From contig CAKOJN010000005.1 of the NCBI GenBank assembly GCA_934090685.1, forward strand, positions 1 through 64,000: 64,000 nt of DNA, read 5' to 3'. The DNA comes from an uncultured Bacilli bacterium. Its GTDB lineage: Bacteria > Bacillota_I > Bacilli_A > RF39 > UBA660. The notes under the pieces were generated by a model. The model was not told where the DNA came from. It did not search any database and worked only from the letters and a program-made list of their open reading frames with translations. A program made the translations under genes and the position numbers. Positions 1 through 7,906 of the stretch are shown one piece after another (positions within the stretch are counted from its first letter, which is position 1; each line of letters starts with the position of its first letter).

Positions 1-470
1 ATTACCACCCAAGAGTCTTTATCAAATGATACTGCTGGTAGTGGTGTTTGTGATGTACTTGCTTTACATTCAAATTTGTATCCTGATGGTACATCTTTTA
101 AATCTGTATTCTTTAAATCAGTTATCTTTTTACCTGATGGTAATTCTGCTATCCACTCTCCATTTGATACCTTCATGCTTTTAACTGAACCATCACTATT
201 TAAAAGTACACAATATTGTAGATTCCTTCCTGTCATCTCTAATTTAGTATCATCTTCCGAACTAATATAAGTTAGTTTATTTCCTTTCATAGTTTCAGAT
301 ATGTATTTTTTAGATACTTCACTGTAAATTGTTTTTGTTTCTGTTAAGAAACTATTCTTTTTAGAATCATTATACATTTTAAGTACGTTTGGTAGTGCTA
401 TTATAACTAATATTGCAAGTATTGCGATTACTGCTAGTAATTCTACTAATGTAAATCCTTTATTTTTCAT
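1..470 (-). CDS. Prepilin-like protein, 3' end beyond window
   Basis: The gene starts at 470 behind an AAAGGAG ribosome site and runs off the left edge, leaving about 156 residues. The first residues, MKNKGFTLVELLAVIAILA, are a type IV prepilin or pseudopilin leader (cleavage expected between G and F) followed by the hydrophobic N-terminal helix. The visible part is a close paralogue of the complete prepilin at 15293-16498 and shares its promoter layout, so the missing part probably carries the same C-terminal domain. The product would be processed by a prepilin peptidase and either assembled or held in the membrane. No pilus ATPase, platform protein or peptidase gene is visible in this window. 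Confidence 0.85.
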   Translation of the reverse strand, partial: MKNKGFTLVELLAVIAILAILVIIALPNVLKMYNDSKKNSFLTETKTIYSEVSKKYISETMKGNKLTYISSEDDTKLEMTGRNLQYCVLLNSDGSVKSMKVSNGEWIAELPSGKKITDLKNTDLKDVPSGYKFECKASTSQTPLPAVSFDKDSWVV

Positions 471-512
471 TTTATCTTACTCCTTTACTATTACTTTACT
501 TAGTATACTTGC

Positions 513-542
513 ATTATAGCATCCCCCCTATTCCCTAGTCAA
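513..542 (-). promoter_or_regulatory. Prepilin promoter with G6 tract in spacer
   Basis: Read on the minus strand, TTGACT (542-537) and TATAAT (518-513) are separated by 18 bp, and the spacer contains a run of six G (523-528 as C on the plus strand). The paralogous promoter at 16541-16571 has the same boxes with nine G and a 19-bp spacer. Homopolymer slippage here would change the spacer and therefore expression. Confidence 0.75.
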
Positions 543-591
543 TTTACAAATGTTTGACACACAGTTAAATATAAAACTAATTTCTCGGCAA

Positions 592-622
592 TAAAAAATA
601 AACAAATTTTACTTTGCTTATT
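592..622 (-). terminator. Terminator of the membrane-protein gene
   Basis: On the minus strand a stem of AATAAGCAAA with TTTGTTTATT, loop GTAAAA, is followed by a T run. It overlaps the stop codon of the gene ending at 618. Confidence 0.65.
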
Positions 623-2108
623 TTATTACTCTGTTATATTCTTCTTTTAGTTCATCAAGATTTACTATTTCACAATACTTATTGTATTTTTCCATAAATC
701 TTTTCTTTATTTCTTCGTTTTCTTCAATTAGTTTTAAATATTTTTTAGAATATTTTTCTACTCTTTCTTCTTCCTCAAGAGTTATTTCACCATTTTTAAT
801 TCTTCTATATACTTCTTTAACTGAATCTAAAATATATTCATTAGTTATACATTCATAAATACTTCCCGCAACTAATAAACCAAATATACCACTCATAGAA
901 CCTAAAAACATATAAATATAGAATGTTAAACCATCAAATCTTGTTTTTTCATTGCTACTATCTTGTGTTAATGTAACAAATTTTCTTACAATTCCATTAT
1001 TAAAGTTAACATTATAACTACTACTTGATGATTGACGTTCACTAACTGTTTGTTCAAAGTCTGCTAAGTTTGCATCTTCATAATTATCTTCATTTATTTC
1101 ACTACCAGTTACATCATATGATATTTCTTTTTTAACAACATTACCATTTTTTAAATTTTTCCATGGATATGATTCAACTACTAGTTCTTGATAACCATTA
1201 TCTATTTTTGGCATATATTTATCTTCTTGTGTTGTTGTTTCAGAAATGATAGTTGTTTTATTAGTTAAATATTCATGTGATACTGAATTATCATGTGCTA
1301 CTTTAACTACTGTTAATGCTACTGCTAAAATAGATGCACATGTAACAGCACTAACCGCTACTGGATTTCGTTTACTTTTCTTTTTAGGTATCTTTTCTAT
1401 TTCTTCATTATTTTTACCTATTTGTCTTAAGAAACCTTTAAGTTCACTCATTACTTCTGCTTTAATATTATCATTGGTAACTTCACTAATATTTTCTTCA
1501 TTAACTATTTCATTATTATTAGAATTAATTATTTCTTTAGCGGTATCACATTCACTAGGAGAAATCTTATCACTAACTAATATTTCTTCTTCTAATCTTT
1601 TTTTCATATAAGTTCTTAATTTTTTATCATTTTTTGAATACATTAATATTTTACTTTTAGAATTATATTCTACTTCTAACTGCATTAATTTAAAGCATAT
1701 AGAATATAACGTATTTAATGTTTCATTATCAAAACTATAATTACTTTTTATTACTTCGATAACTCTATTTGATAAATCATCAAGTTCACTCTTATCTATA
1801 TTTTTGCTTTCAACAATAGTTGATATTTTTTCAATTAAAAGACATGTATCTAAATATTCATTATTATTTGCATATTCACATTCTATTAGTTTTAATCTCA
1901 TATAGGCATTTTTATATAGATTTTCTAGCATTAATTCTACTAGTGGTGAATCATATTTTTCTCTAGTTTCTTTATCTTTCTTTATGATATCTGCTTCTAA
2001 TTTATCAAACATAGTGATGTATCTTTTTGTATCAGTATCAATAAAAGATAAATATTTCATTTTTTCCCTATCTAATTTTAATCTTTTTTCAAAACTTTCT
2101 TTGTTCAT
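618..2108 (-). CDS. Two-segment membrane protein of unknown function
   Basis: A 496-residue protein that I do not recognise. It starts at 2108 behind AGGAGCG. The N-terminal 230 residues are charged and helical, probably cytosolic. A hydrophobic segment at about 252-272 (after a KKKSKRNP basic patch) is followed by about 120 polar residues, likely outside, rich in S/T/N/E. A second membrane segment at about 393-418 leads into a charged, coiled-coil-like C-terminal tail of about 75 residues. It sits alone between a prepilin and uvrA with its own terminator. The topology, with both termini inside and an external loop, might suit a receptor or scaffold, but nothing in the sequence shows a function. 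Confidence 0.6.
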   Translation of the reverse strand: MNKESFEKRLKLDREKMKYLSFIDTDTKRYITMFDKLEADIIKKDKETREKYDSPLVELMLENLYKNAYMRLKLIECEYANNNEYLDTCLLIEKISTIVESKNIDKSELDDLSNRVIEVIKSNYSFDNETLNTLYSICFKLMQLEVEYNSKSKILMYSKNDKKLRTYMKKRLEEEILVSDKISPSECDTAKEIINSNNNEIVNEENISEVTNDNIKAEVMSELKGFLRQIGKNNEEIEKIPKKKSKRNPVAVSAVTCASILAVALTVVKVAHDNSVSHEYLTNKTTIISETTTQEDKYMPKIDNGYQELVVESYPWKNLKNGNVVKKEISYDVTGSEINEDNYEDANLADFEQTVSERQSSSSSYNVNFNNGIVRKFVTLTQDSSNEKTRFDGLTFYIYMFLGSMSGIFGLLVAGSIYECITNEYILDSVKEVYRRIKNGEITLEEEERVEKYSKKYLKLIEENEEIKKRFMEKYNKYCEIVNLDELKEEYNRVIK

Positions 2109-2190
2109 AAATCGCTCCTACTGCTTTTGAATTGGACTATATTTTACCATATATTGGGTAAAAAAGCAACAAATTTAGCATTCGTGTATA

Positions 2191-2218
2191 AAAAAACTCT
2201 AATACGTAAGTATTAAAG
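2191..2218 (-). terminator. uvrA terminator
   Basis: On the minus strand, CTTTAATAC pairs with GTATTAGAG around a TTAC loop, followed by seven T. The hairpin overlaps the uvrA stop codon. Confidence 0.8.
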
Positions 2219-5023
2219 CATTTTATTTAAATAATAACCTGTATATGATTCTTTGCATTTACTTACTTCTTCAGGTGTACCACAAGCAACTATAGTACCT
2301 CCACCATCTCCACCTTCTGGACCTAAATCTATTAAGTAATCTGCTTGAGCAATTATATCTAAATTATGTTCAATTACAATAACAGTATCTCCATTATCAA
2401 CTATTCTATTAAGTATTATAAGTAATCTTTTAATATCATCTTGATGAAGACCAGTTGATGGCTCATCTAATATGAATATACTTTTACCAGTAGGTTTCTT
2501 TTGAAGTTCCTTAGCAAGTTTTACTCTTGATGCTTCTCCGCCACTTAAAGTAACTGCATTTTGTCCAAGTTTAACATATCCAAGACCAACTTCTTCCATT
2601 ATTTTAAGTGTCTTATAGACTTTGGGTACATTTTCAAATACCTTTAATGCATCACTTACAGTTAAATCAAGTACTTCTGATATATTATATCCTTTGAATT
2701 TAATTTTTAATGTTTCTTTATTGTATCTAGTAGCGTTACATACATCACATGGTACATAAACATCTGGTAAGAAGTGCATCTCTATCTTTTTAAGACCATC
2801 TCCATTACATGCTTCACATCTTCCGCCTTTTACATTGAAACTAAATCTACTCTTATCATATCCTCTTATTTTAGCTTCTTTTGTTTGTGCAAATACATCT
2901 CTAATTGAATCAAATACTCCTACATATGTTGCTGGATTACTTCTAGGTGTTCTACCGATTGGATCTTGACTTATATTTACTACTTTATCTACATTTTCAA
3001 GCCCTTTAATTGTTTTACATTTACCTGGTTTGTCTTTAGAATTATATATTTTATTAAATAATGTTTTACCTAGTATTTCATTTACAAGTGTACTCTTACC
3101 ACTTCCTGATACTCCAGTTACACAAATGAATTTACCAAGAGGAAAGTCAACTTTAATATTTTTAAGATTATTTTCTGTACATCCAGTAAGTTTTATACTT
3201 TTGCCATTTCCTTTTCTTCTTTTATTTGGTATTTCTATTTTTTCTTTGCCACTTAAGTATCTTCCTGTGATAGACTCATCACAATTCATTATATCTTCTA
3301 CACTACCTTCGCATACTAAATATCCACCATCACTACCAGCATGCGGTCCGATATCAACAATATAATCAGCAGCAAGCATAGTATCTGTATCATGCTCTAC
3401 AACTATTAAAGTATTACCAAGATCTCTCATTTCTTTTAATGATTCAATTAGTTTTTCATTATCTCTTTGATGAAGTCCAATTGAAGGTTCATCAAGTACA
3501 TAAAGAATACCTGATAATCTGCTACCTATTTGAGTAGCAAGTCTAATTCTTTGTGCCTCTCCACCACTTAATGTAGATGCATTTCTAGAAAGAGTTAAAT
3601 ATTCAAGACCAACATTTTTTAAGAATAATAATCTTTCTTTAATTTCCTTAATTATTAATGATGATATTTCAAGTTCATGTTCATTAAGTTTTAATTTATC
3701 TAAAAACTCTATCAAATCTTTAATACTCATATTAGTGATTTCAAATATATTTTTATTTTTAATTTTAACAGTCAATACCTCACTCTTAAGTCTAGCAGTA
3801 TGACAACTAGGGCAAGGAAGTTCAGTCATATATCTTTCTATCCATTCTCTAATAGATGGTGATACTGTTTCTACATATCTTCTTTCCAAATTAGAAATAA
3901 TTCCTTCAAAATAATCATAGCTTTTTAAAACACTACCACTACGAGTAGTAATTGATAAATCAAGTTTTTCACTACTACCATAAAGTATTATATCAAGTTC
4001 TTTTCTTGTTAAATCTTTAACTGGTTTATATAAATCTATATTATAATGTTTAGCTACTATACCTAGTTTTTTAAAATAAATATTTAAAGTCTCACCACTT
4101 TGAAAAGATGTTACTGCTCCATCCATAATAGAAAGACTCTTATCTGGTATTAATATATCTTCATCAATATGTTTTTTAACACCGAGTCCTTTACAATCAG
4201 GACATGCTCCATATGGACTATTAAATGAAAATAATCTTGGCTCAAGTTCAGGTAAACTAAAGTCACATAAAGGACAAGCATAGTTTTCACTAAATACTAT
4301 TTCTTTATCTCCAATAATATTTATTACTACTTTACCTTTAGATAATTTAACAGAAGTTTCTATTGCTTCAAATATTCTACTTCTTGATTCTTCTTTTATA
4401 ACTAATCTATCTATAATAACTTCTATTCTATGTTTAATATTTTTTTCAAGATTTATTTCTTCATTTAAATCTTTTACTTCACCATCTATTCTTGCTCTTA
4501 CAAAACCATCTTTAACAAGTGAATCTAATAAATCTTTTTGTGTTCCTTTTTCTCCATGTACTACTGGTGACATTATTTCTATTTTAGTACCAACTTCATA
4601 CTCTAATACTTTATTAGTCATTTCTTCAATACTTTGAGTAGTGACTGGTATATTATGTTTAGGACAATAAGGAGTACCTATTCTTGCATATAAAAGTCTA
4701 AGATAATCATATATCTCAGTGATGGTACCAACTGTACTTCTTGGATTCTTATTAGTTGATTTTTGATCAATACTTATACTAGGACTAAGTCCTTCTATTG
4801 AATCAACTTTAGCTTTATTCATATTACCTAAGAATTGTCTTGCATATGCACTTAGACTTTCAACATATCTTCTTTGTCCTTCTGCATATATAGTATCAAA
4901 AGCCAAACTACTCTTACCACTTCCTGATACTCCGGTCATAACTATTAATTTATTTTTAGGTAATTCTAAACTTATATTTTTTAAATTATTTTCTCTTGCA
5001 TTTTTAATAATAATTTTATCCAT
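2213..5023 (-). CDS. uvrA: UvrABC excinuclease subunit A
   Basis: UvrA (936 residues, normal length) is the damage-sensing ATPase of nucleotide excision repair; it loads UvrB at lesions in the cytoplasm. Two ABC ATPase modules are complete. The first Walker A is GVSGSGKSS near residue 31, with signature LSGGEAQR near 485. The second Walker A is GVSGSGKST near 630, with signature LSGGEASR near 820. The two zinc-binding CxxC pairs (CPLC...CPDC near 250-277, and CEAC...CDVC near 734-760) are both present. The start follows GAGGTG at proper spacing. No uvrB or uvrC is adjacent, so the gene looks monocistronic, closed by its own terminator. Confidence 0.97.
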   Translation of the reverse strand: MDKIIIKNARENNLKNISLELPKNKLIVMTGVSGSGKSSLAFDTIYAEGQRRYVESLSAYARQFLGNMNKAKVDSIEGLSPSISIDQKSTNKNPRSTVGTITEIYDYLRLLYARIGTPYCPKHNIPVTTQSIEEMTNKVLEYEVGTKIEIMSPVVHGEKGTQKDLLDSLVKDGFVRARIDGEVKDLNEEINLEKNIKHRIEVIIDRLVIKEESRSRIFEAIETSVKLSKGKVVINIIGDKEIVFSENYACPLCDFSLPELEPRLFSFNSPYGACPDCKGLGVKKHIDEDILIPDKSLSIMDGAVTSFQSGETLNIYFKKLGIVAKHYNIDLYKPVKDLTRKELDIILYGSSEKLDLSITTRSGSVLKSYDYFEGIISNLERRYVETVSPSIREWIERYMTELPCPSCHTARLKSEVLTVKIKNKNIFEITNMSIKDLIEFLDKLKLNEHELEISSLIIKEIKERLLFLKNVGLEYLTLSRNASTLSGGEAQRIRLATQIGSRLSGILYVLDEPSIGLHQRDNEKLIESLKEMRDLGNTLIVVEHDTDTMLAADYIVDIGPHAGSDGGYLVCEGSVEDIMNCDESITGRYLSGKEKIEIPNKRRKGNGKSIKLTGCTENNLKNIKVDFPLGKFICVTGVSGSGKSTLVNEILGKTLFNKIYNSKDKPGKCKTIKGLENVDKVVNISQDPIGRTPRSNPATYVGVFDSIRDVFAQTKEAKIRGYDKSRFSFNVKGGRCEACNGDGLKKIEMHFLPDVYVPCDVCNATRYNKETLKIKFKGYNISEVLDLTVSDALKVFENVPKVYKTLKIMEEVGLGYVKLGQNAVTLSGGEASRVKLAKELQKKPTGKSIFILDEPSTGLHQDDIKRLLIILNRIVDNGDTVIVIEHNLDIIAQADYLIDLGPEGGDGGGTIVACGTPEEVSKCKESYTGYYLNKML

Positions 5024-5137
5024 AATACACCTCTAATATTAGTAATCACTAAAAGTAAGCATATTATACTACAAATGTAATATAAATGCCAAAATAATTA
5101 TATAATAAGTACATATGTTTGTAAAGAGCAAAACAAA

Positions 5138-5158
5138 AAAAGATGTAATTTTAATTAC
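5138..5158 (-). terminator. Terminator of prepilin gene
   Basis: Minus-strand TGTAATT/AATTACA hairpin followed by TCTTTTTTT, overlapping the end of the prepilin gene at 5151. Confidence 0.8.
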
Positions 5159-5615
5159 AACTCTTATTATTCTCAGTTATTTCAAAGTCACAACATCCAC
5201 AAGATTTACCTTCACTATTCGCTATACATATAGGTTTAGAACCATTTCTTTTAATAATGCAACTATTTAAAAAGTCTTTATTATCTTTAGTTGCTACATA
5301 TAATCTAATAACATAATCACTCGGTATTTTACTATTATCATTAGGATTCTTTAAATCACTATCTATATAATTATTTGATTCTAGTGTACTTATAGGTATA
5401 TTTAAATACTTATTCTCTCGAAAAGAATTTAAAGCATTAGAGTCAATATCCATATATAACATAGCGGCATTTTGTATATCAATATATATATTCTTTAATT
5501 CTTCATCTTTAGTAACATTAGTGGTAGTTTCATACATCACAACACTACTTACACCTATTATAGCTGATATTGTTATTACTACTAAAACTTCCATTAAAGT
5601 AAAACCATTTCTCAT
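5151..5615 (-). CDS. Short prepilin/pseudopilin-like protein
   Basis: About 154 residues from ATG 5615, which has AGGTG six bases upstream; the frame is also open from a GTG three codons earlier. The N-terminus MRNGFTLMEVLVVITISAI is a prepilin leader with short basic part, G|F cleavage site, conserved Glu at mature position 5, and hydrophobic helix. The C-terminal half contains several Cys (CIIKRNG, CIANSEG, CGCCDF), likely disulfide-bonded outside. It differs in its C-terminal domain from the prepilins at the left edge, 15293 and 39351. It may be a minor pseudopilin of a secretion or competence pilus encoded elsewhere. Confidence 0.8.
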   Translation of the reverse strand: MRNGFTLMEVLVVITISAIIGVSSVVMYETTTNVTKDEELKNIYIDIQNAAMLYMDIDSNALNSFRENKYLNIPISTLESNNYIDSDLKNPNDNSKIPSDYVIRLYVATKDNKDFLNSCIIKRNGSKPICIANSEGKSCGCCDFEITENNKSCN

Positions 5616-5649
5616 ACACTTCACCTATTATAAATTATACAATAAATCT

Positions 5650-5811
5650 TTATTTTTTTAAAGTATTATTTTTTCTTAATCCTTCAATATAACCAATATC
5701 ATATAGTTTAGATAATATTTTCTTTTTATCATATTTTTTAATCTTAAGTTTCTTTGTTTCTTTTATACCTTCTTCATAGCCTAAAACTAATGCTCTTATA
5801 TATTTATACAT
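5650..5811 (-). CDS. 53-aa basic protein of unknown function
   Basis: ATG 5811 is preceded by GGAGGTG at ideal spacing and the frame runs 53 codons to TAA at 5650. The product is rich in Lys, Tyr and Ile and contains two similar short units, LGYEEGIKE and IGYIEGLRK, about 28 residues apart, which suggests a helical repeat. There is no signal peptide. It is transcribed from the promoter-like element at 5825-5857, which is shared with both dinD loci and the decayed gene near 34.6 kb. I do not recognise the family. Confidence 0.6.
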   Translation of the reverse strand: MYKYIRALVLGYEEGIKETKKLKIKKYDKKKILSKLYDIGYIEGLRKNNTLKK

Positions 5812-5824
5812 AATCACCTCCTAT

Positions 5825-5857
5825 TATTATAATCAGTCATAAATTTAAAAAACACTA
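5825..5857 (-). promoter_or_regulatory. Shared promoter-like element, copy A
   Basis: Minus-strand sequence of the form AGTGTTTTT, then an AT stretch, then TTATGACTGATTATAATAAT. The same ~35-bp element occurs at 21304-21340, 23834-23871 and 34611-34643, each directly upstream of a ribosome site. A TGTTTT box lies 17 bp before TATAAT. Confidence 0.6.
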
Positions 5858-5860
5858 CAA

Positions 5861-5886
5861 AAAAATAGTCTTTTTTACAAGACTAT
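5861..5886 (-). terminator. spoIVA terminator
   Basis: Minus-strand AATAGTCTT/AAGACTATT stem with a GTAAAA loop followed by a T run; it overlaps the spoIVA stop. Confidence 0.85.
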
Positions 5887-7350
5887 TGCAATTAAGTTAT
5901 TACTTCCTTTATTAACCATCTTAGTTATAGTTTGCGATAACTTATATTTAGCTGAATCTGGAAGCAATGATAATTTTGCTTGTATACCTTCTTGTACTAT
6001 TTCATCTAAACTTCTTCCAAATATTTCACTTTGCCAAATACTTTCTGGATCTTTATTATCTTTCATTATATAATCTATTAATTCTTTACTTTGAAGTTCA
6101 CTTCCTATTATTGGTTCAAAGCTACTTTCAACGTCTACCTTTATTAAATGAACTGAACTTGCTTTTGCTTTTAATTTTATACCAAATCTACCACCCTGTT
6201 TAATAATTTCAGGTTTTTCAAGTTTCATATCTTTAACTTTTGGAAGTACAATACCATATCCAGTTTGATATACTTGTTTTAATGCGCCTTTAATAGAGTC
6301 ATATTCACTTCTACCATCACTTAAATCTTGAAATACTTTTAATAAATCTCCTTTAGTATTAACGGAAGCACCAACTAATTCTTTTAATATATCATTAAAT
6401 AATGACTCATCTGCTTCTAATGTAATAGTTACTTCAGAGTTATCAGTATCTAAATTTGATACATATGCTTTACTTATCTCAGGAGCATCTTCTAAATTAA
6501 TATTAATATTTTCTACATCTCTTAATTTATCTACATTAACAATAGAACTTTTCATTTTCTCAATAAACTTTTGTTTAACCGGATGTTTACTATTTAGAAT
6601 CGCAACCCAATCAGGAATATTAAATTCAATATGATCAACATTAAATTCATATAATGCTTCTTTTAATATATTTGTAATATCATTTTCACTCATACTTTCT
6701 ACACTAACTGGTATAACTGGTATTTCATATTTTTCATGTAGTTTTTCTGCTAAAGACTTAGTTTCAATATTTTCCGGATGAGTTGAGTTTAATACCACTA
6801 TAAATGGTTTATTGATTTCTTTTAATTCAGTGATTACTTTTTCTTCCGCTTGTACATAGTTACTTCTTGATAGTTCTCCTATAGAACCATCTGTAGTTAC
6901 AACTATACCAATAGTTGCATGATCTTTAATTACTTTTTCAGTACCAATCTCTGCAGCTTCCATAAATGGTAATTCTTCAGTAAACCAAGGAGTTTTAACC
7001 ATTCTAGGATTTCCAATTTCATCTTGATAACCAAGCGCATCAGGTGTTACAAAACCAACACAATCAACTAGTTTAATATTAGTAGTTAATTCATCAATTT
7101 TAATATTCGCACCACTACTTGGTACAAATTTAGGTTCTATTGTCATAATTGTTTTGCCTTGTGCTGTTTGAGGTATTTCATCCATACATCTTTTCTTTTC
7201 TATAGGATCATCAATATATGGAAGTATTAATGTTTCAATACATTTTTTAATGAAAGTACTCTTACCAGTTCTAACAGCGCCAACTATACCTAAATATATC
7301 TCACCACCTGACTTTTTACCAAGACTCTTTATTATTTGTGTTTTATCCAT
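5875..7350 (-). CDS. spoIVA: Stage IV sporulation protein A (spore coat ATPase)
   Basis: SpoIVA is a P-loop NTPase that polymerises on the forespore surface and forms the base layer of the spore coat. The N-terminus has GGEIYLGIVGAVRTGKSTF with Walker A near residue 17, and a TAQGKTIMT switch-like segment near 63 that is typical of the family. The length is 491 residues, as usual. I chose ATG 7350 (AGAGGG seven bases upstream, giving MDKTQII as in relatives) rather than an upstream in-frame start. Its presence means the organism, or a recent ancestor, makes endospores. No other sporulation gene flanks it except the SpoVB-like flippase at 28.3 kb. Confidence 0.95.
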   Translation of the reverse strand: MDKTQIIKSLGKKSGGEIYLGIVGAVRTGKSTFIKKCIETLILPYIDDPIEKKRCMDEIPQTAQGKTIMTIEPKFVPSSGANIKIDELTTNIKLVDCVGFVTPDALGYQDEIGNPRMVKTPWFTEELPFMEAAEIGTEKVIKDHATIGIVVTTDGSIGELSRSNYVQAEEKVITELKEINKPFIVVLNSTHPENIETKSLAEKLHEKYEIPVIPVSVESMSENDITNILKEALYEFNVDHIEFNIPDWVAILNSKHPVKQKFIEKMKSSIVNVDKLRDVENININLEDAPEISKAYVSNLDTDNSEVTITLEADESLFNDILKELVGASVNTKGDLLKVFQDLSDGRSEYDSIKGALKQVYQTGYGIVLPKVKDMKLEKPEIIKQGGRFGIKLKAKASSVHLIKVDVESSFEPIIGSELQSKELIDYIMKDNKDPESIWQSEIFGRSLDEIVQEGIQAKLSLLPDSAKYKLSQTITKMVNKGSNNLIAIVL

Positions 7351-7414
7351 AATTACCCTCTTTCTAAATTCCAAACCTATAGTAATATTTATGAATAATT
7401 ACACATTTTATTAC

Positions 7415-7437
7415 AAAAAAATAGACATAAGTCTATT
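7415..7437 (-). terminator. Terminator after the signal-peptidase-like gene
   Basis: AAATAGAC/GTCTATTT hairpin followed by a T run on the minus strand, overlapping the stop codon of the gene ending at 7433. Confidence 0.8.
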
Positions 7438-7906
7438 TATCGTATACTAGTTCAGGAAATATTGTTCCTACAAATAATAATATAACGAGTGTTATAGGAT
7501 TTATAAGTATCTTTATAATTGTACTAAATAATGAATTGTTATAAACAACTTTAGCAAGTAAATCTTTATCTTCAAGATTTACTGTTTCATTATTTTCATT
7601 TAATACTTTATATTTATATAATTCATTTTCGGTGATTTTCGCAACTAAATATTTTTCTCCATCTTGATATATGATATAATCTCCTTCGCTATAACTACTT
7701 GTTTTTTCAAATATAAGTAATTTACCCGATTCTATATCTGGTGCTAAAGCATTACCTCCTACTATAATATATGAGTATCCATCCATCACAGTTGGTAATA
7801 CTTCTTTATATATCTTTCTTTTAGTGAAAAGAATAACTACTATTAATGCAAAAATAACTAAATATGTAATTACAATTCCTCTTATTATATTTAAAAATAT
7901 TTTCAT
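7433..7906 (-). CDS. Signal peptidase I (SipW-type) homologue lacking catalytic Ser and His
   Basis: A 157-residue protein with membrane segments at about 5-27 and 130-150 and an S26-family core between them. By hand alignment with SipW-type peptidases, the catalytic box GSMEP reads NALAP here, so the nucleophile Ser is Ala. The later THR(I/V) box reads VAKIT, so the His is also missing. The surrounding frame (PDIESGKLLIFEK, then EGDYIIYQDGEKYLV) keeps the family pattern. Its ATG overlaps the stop of the secA gene by one base (TAATG), so the two are translationally coupled. I infer a non-enzymatic partner or chaperone in export; a very divergent active enzyme is less likely. Confidence 0.65.
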   Translation of the reverse strand: MKIFLNIIRGIVITYLVIFALIVVILFTKRKIYKEVLPTVMDGYSYIIVGGNALAPDIESGKLLIFEKTSSYSEGDYIIYQDGEKYLVAKITENELYKYKVLNENNETVNLEDKDLLAKVVYNNSLFSTIIKILINPITLVILLFVGTIFPELVYDK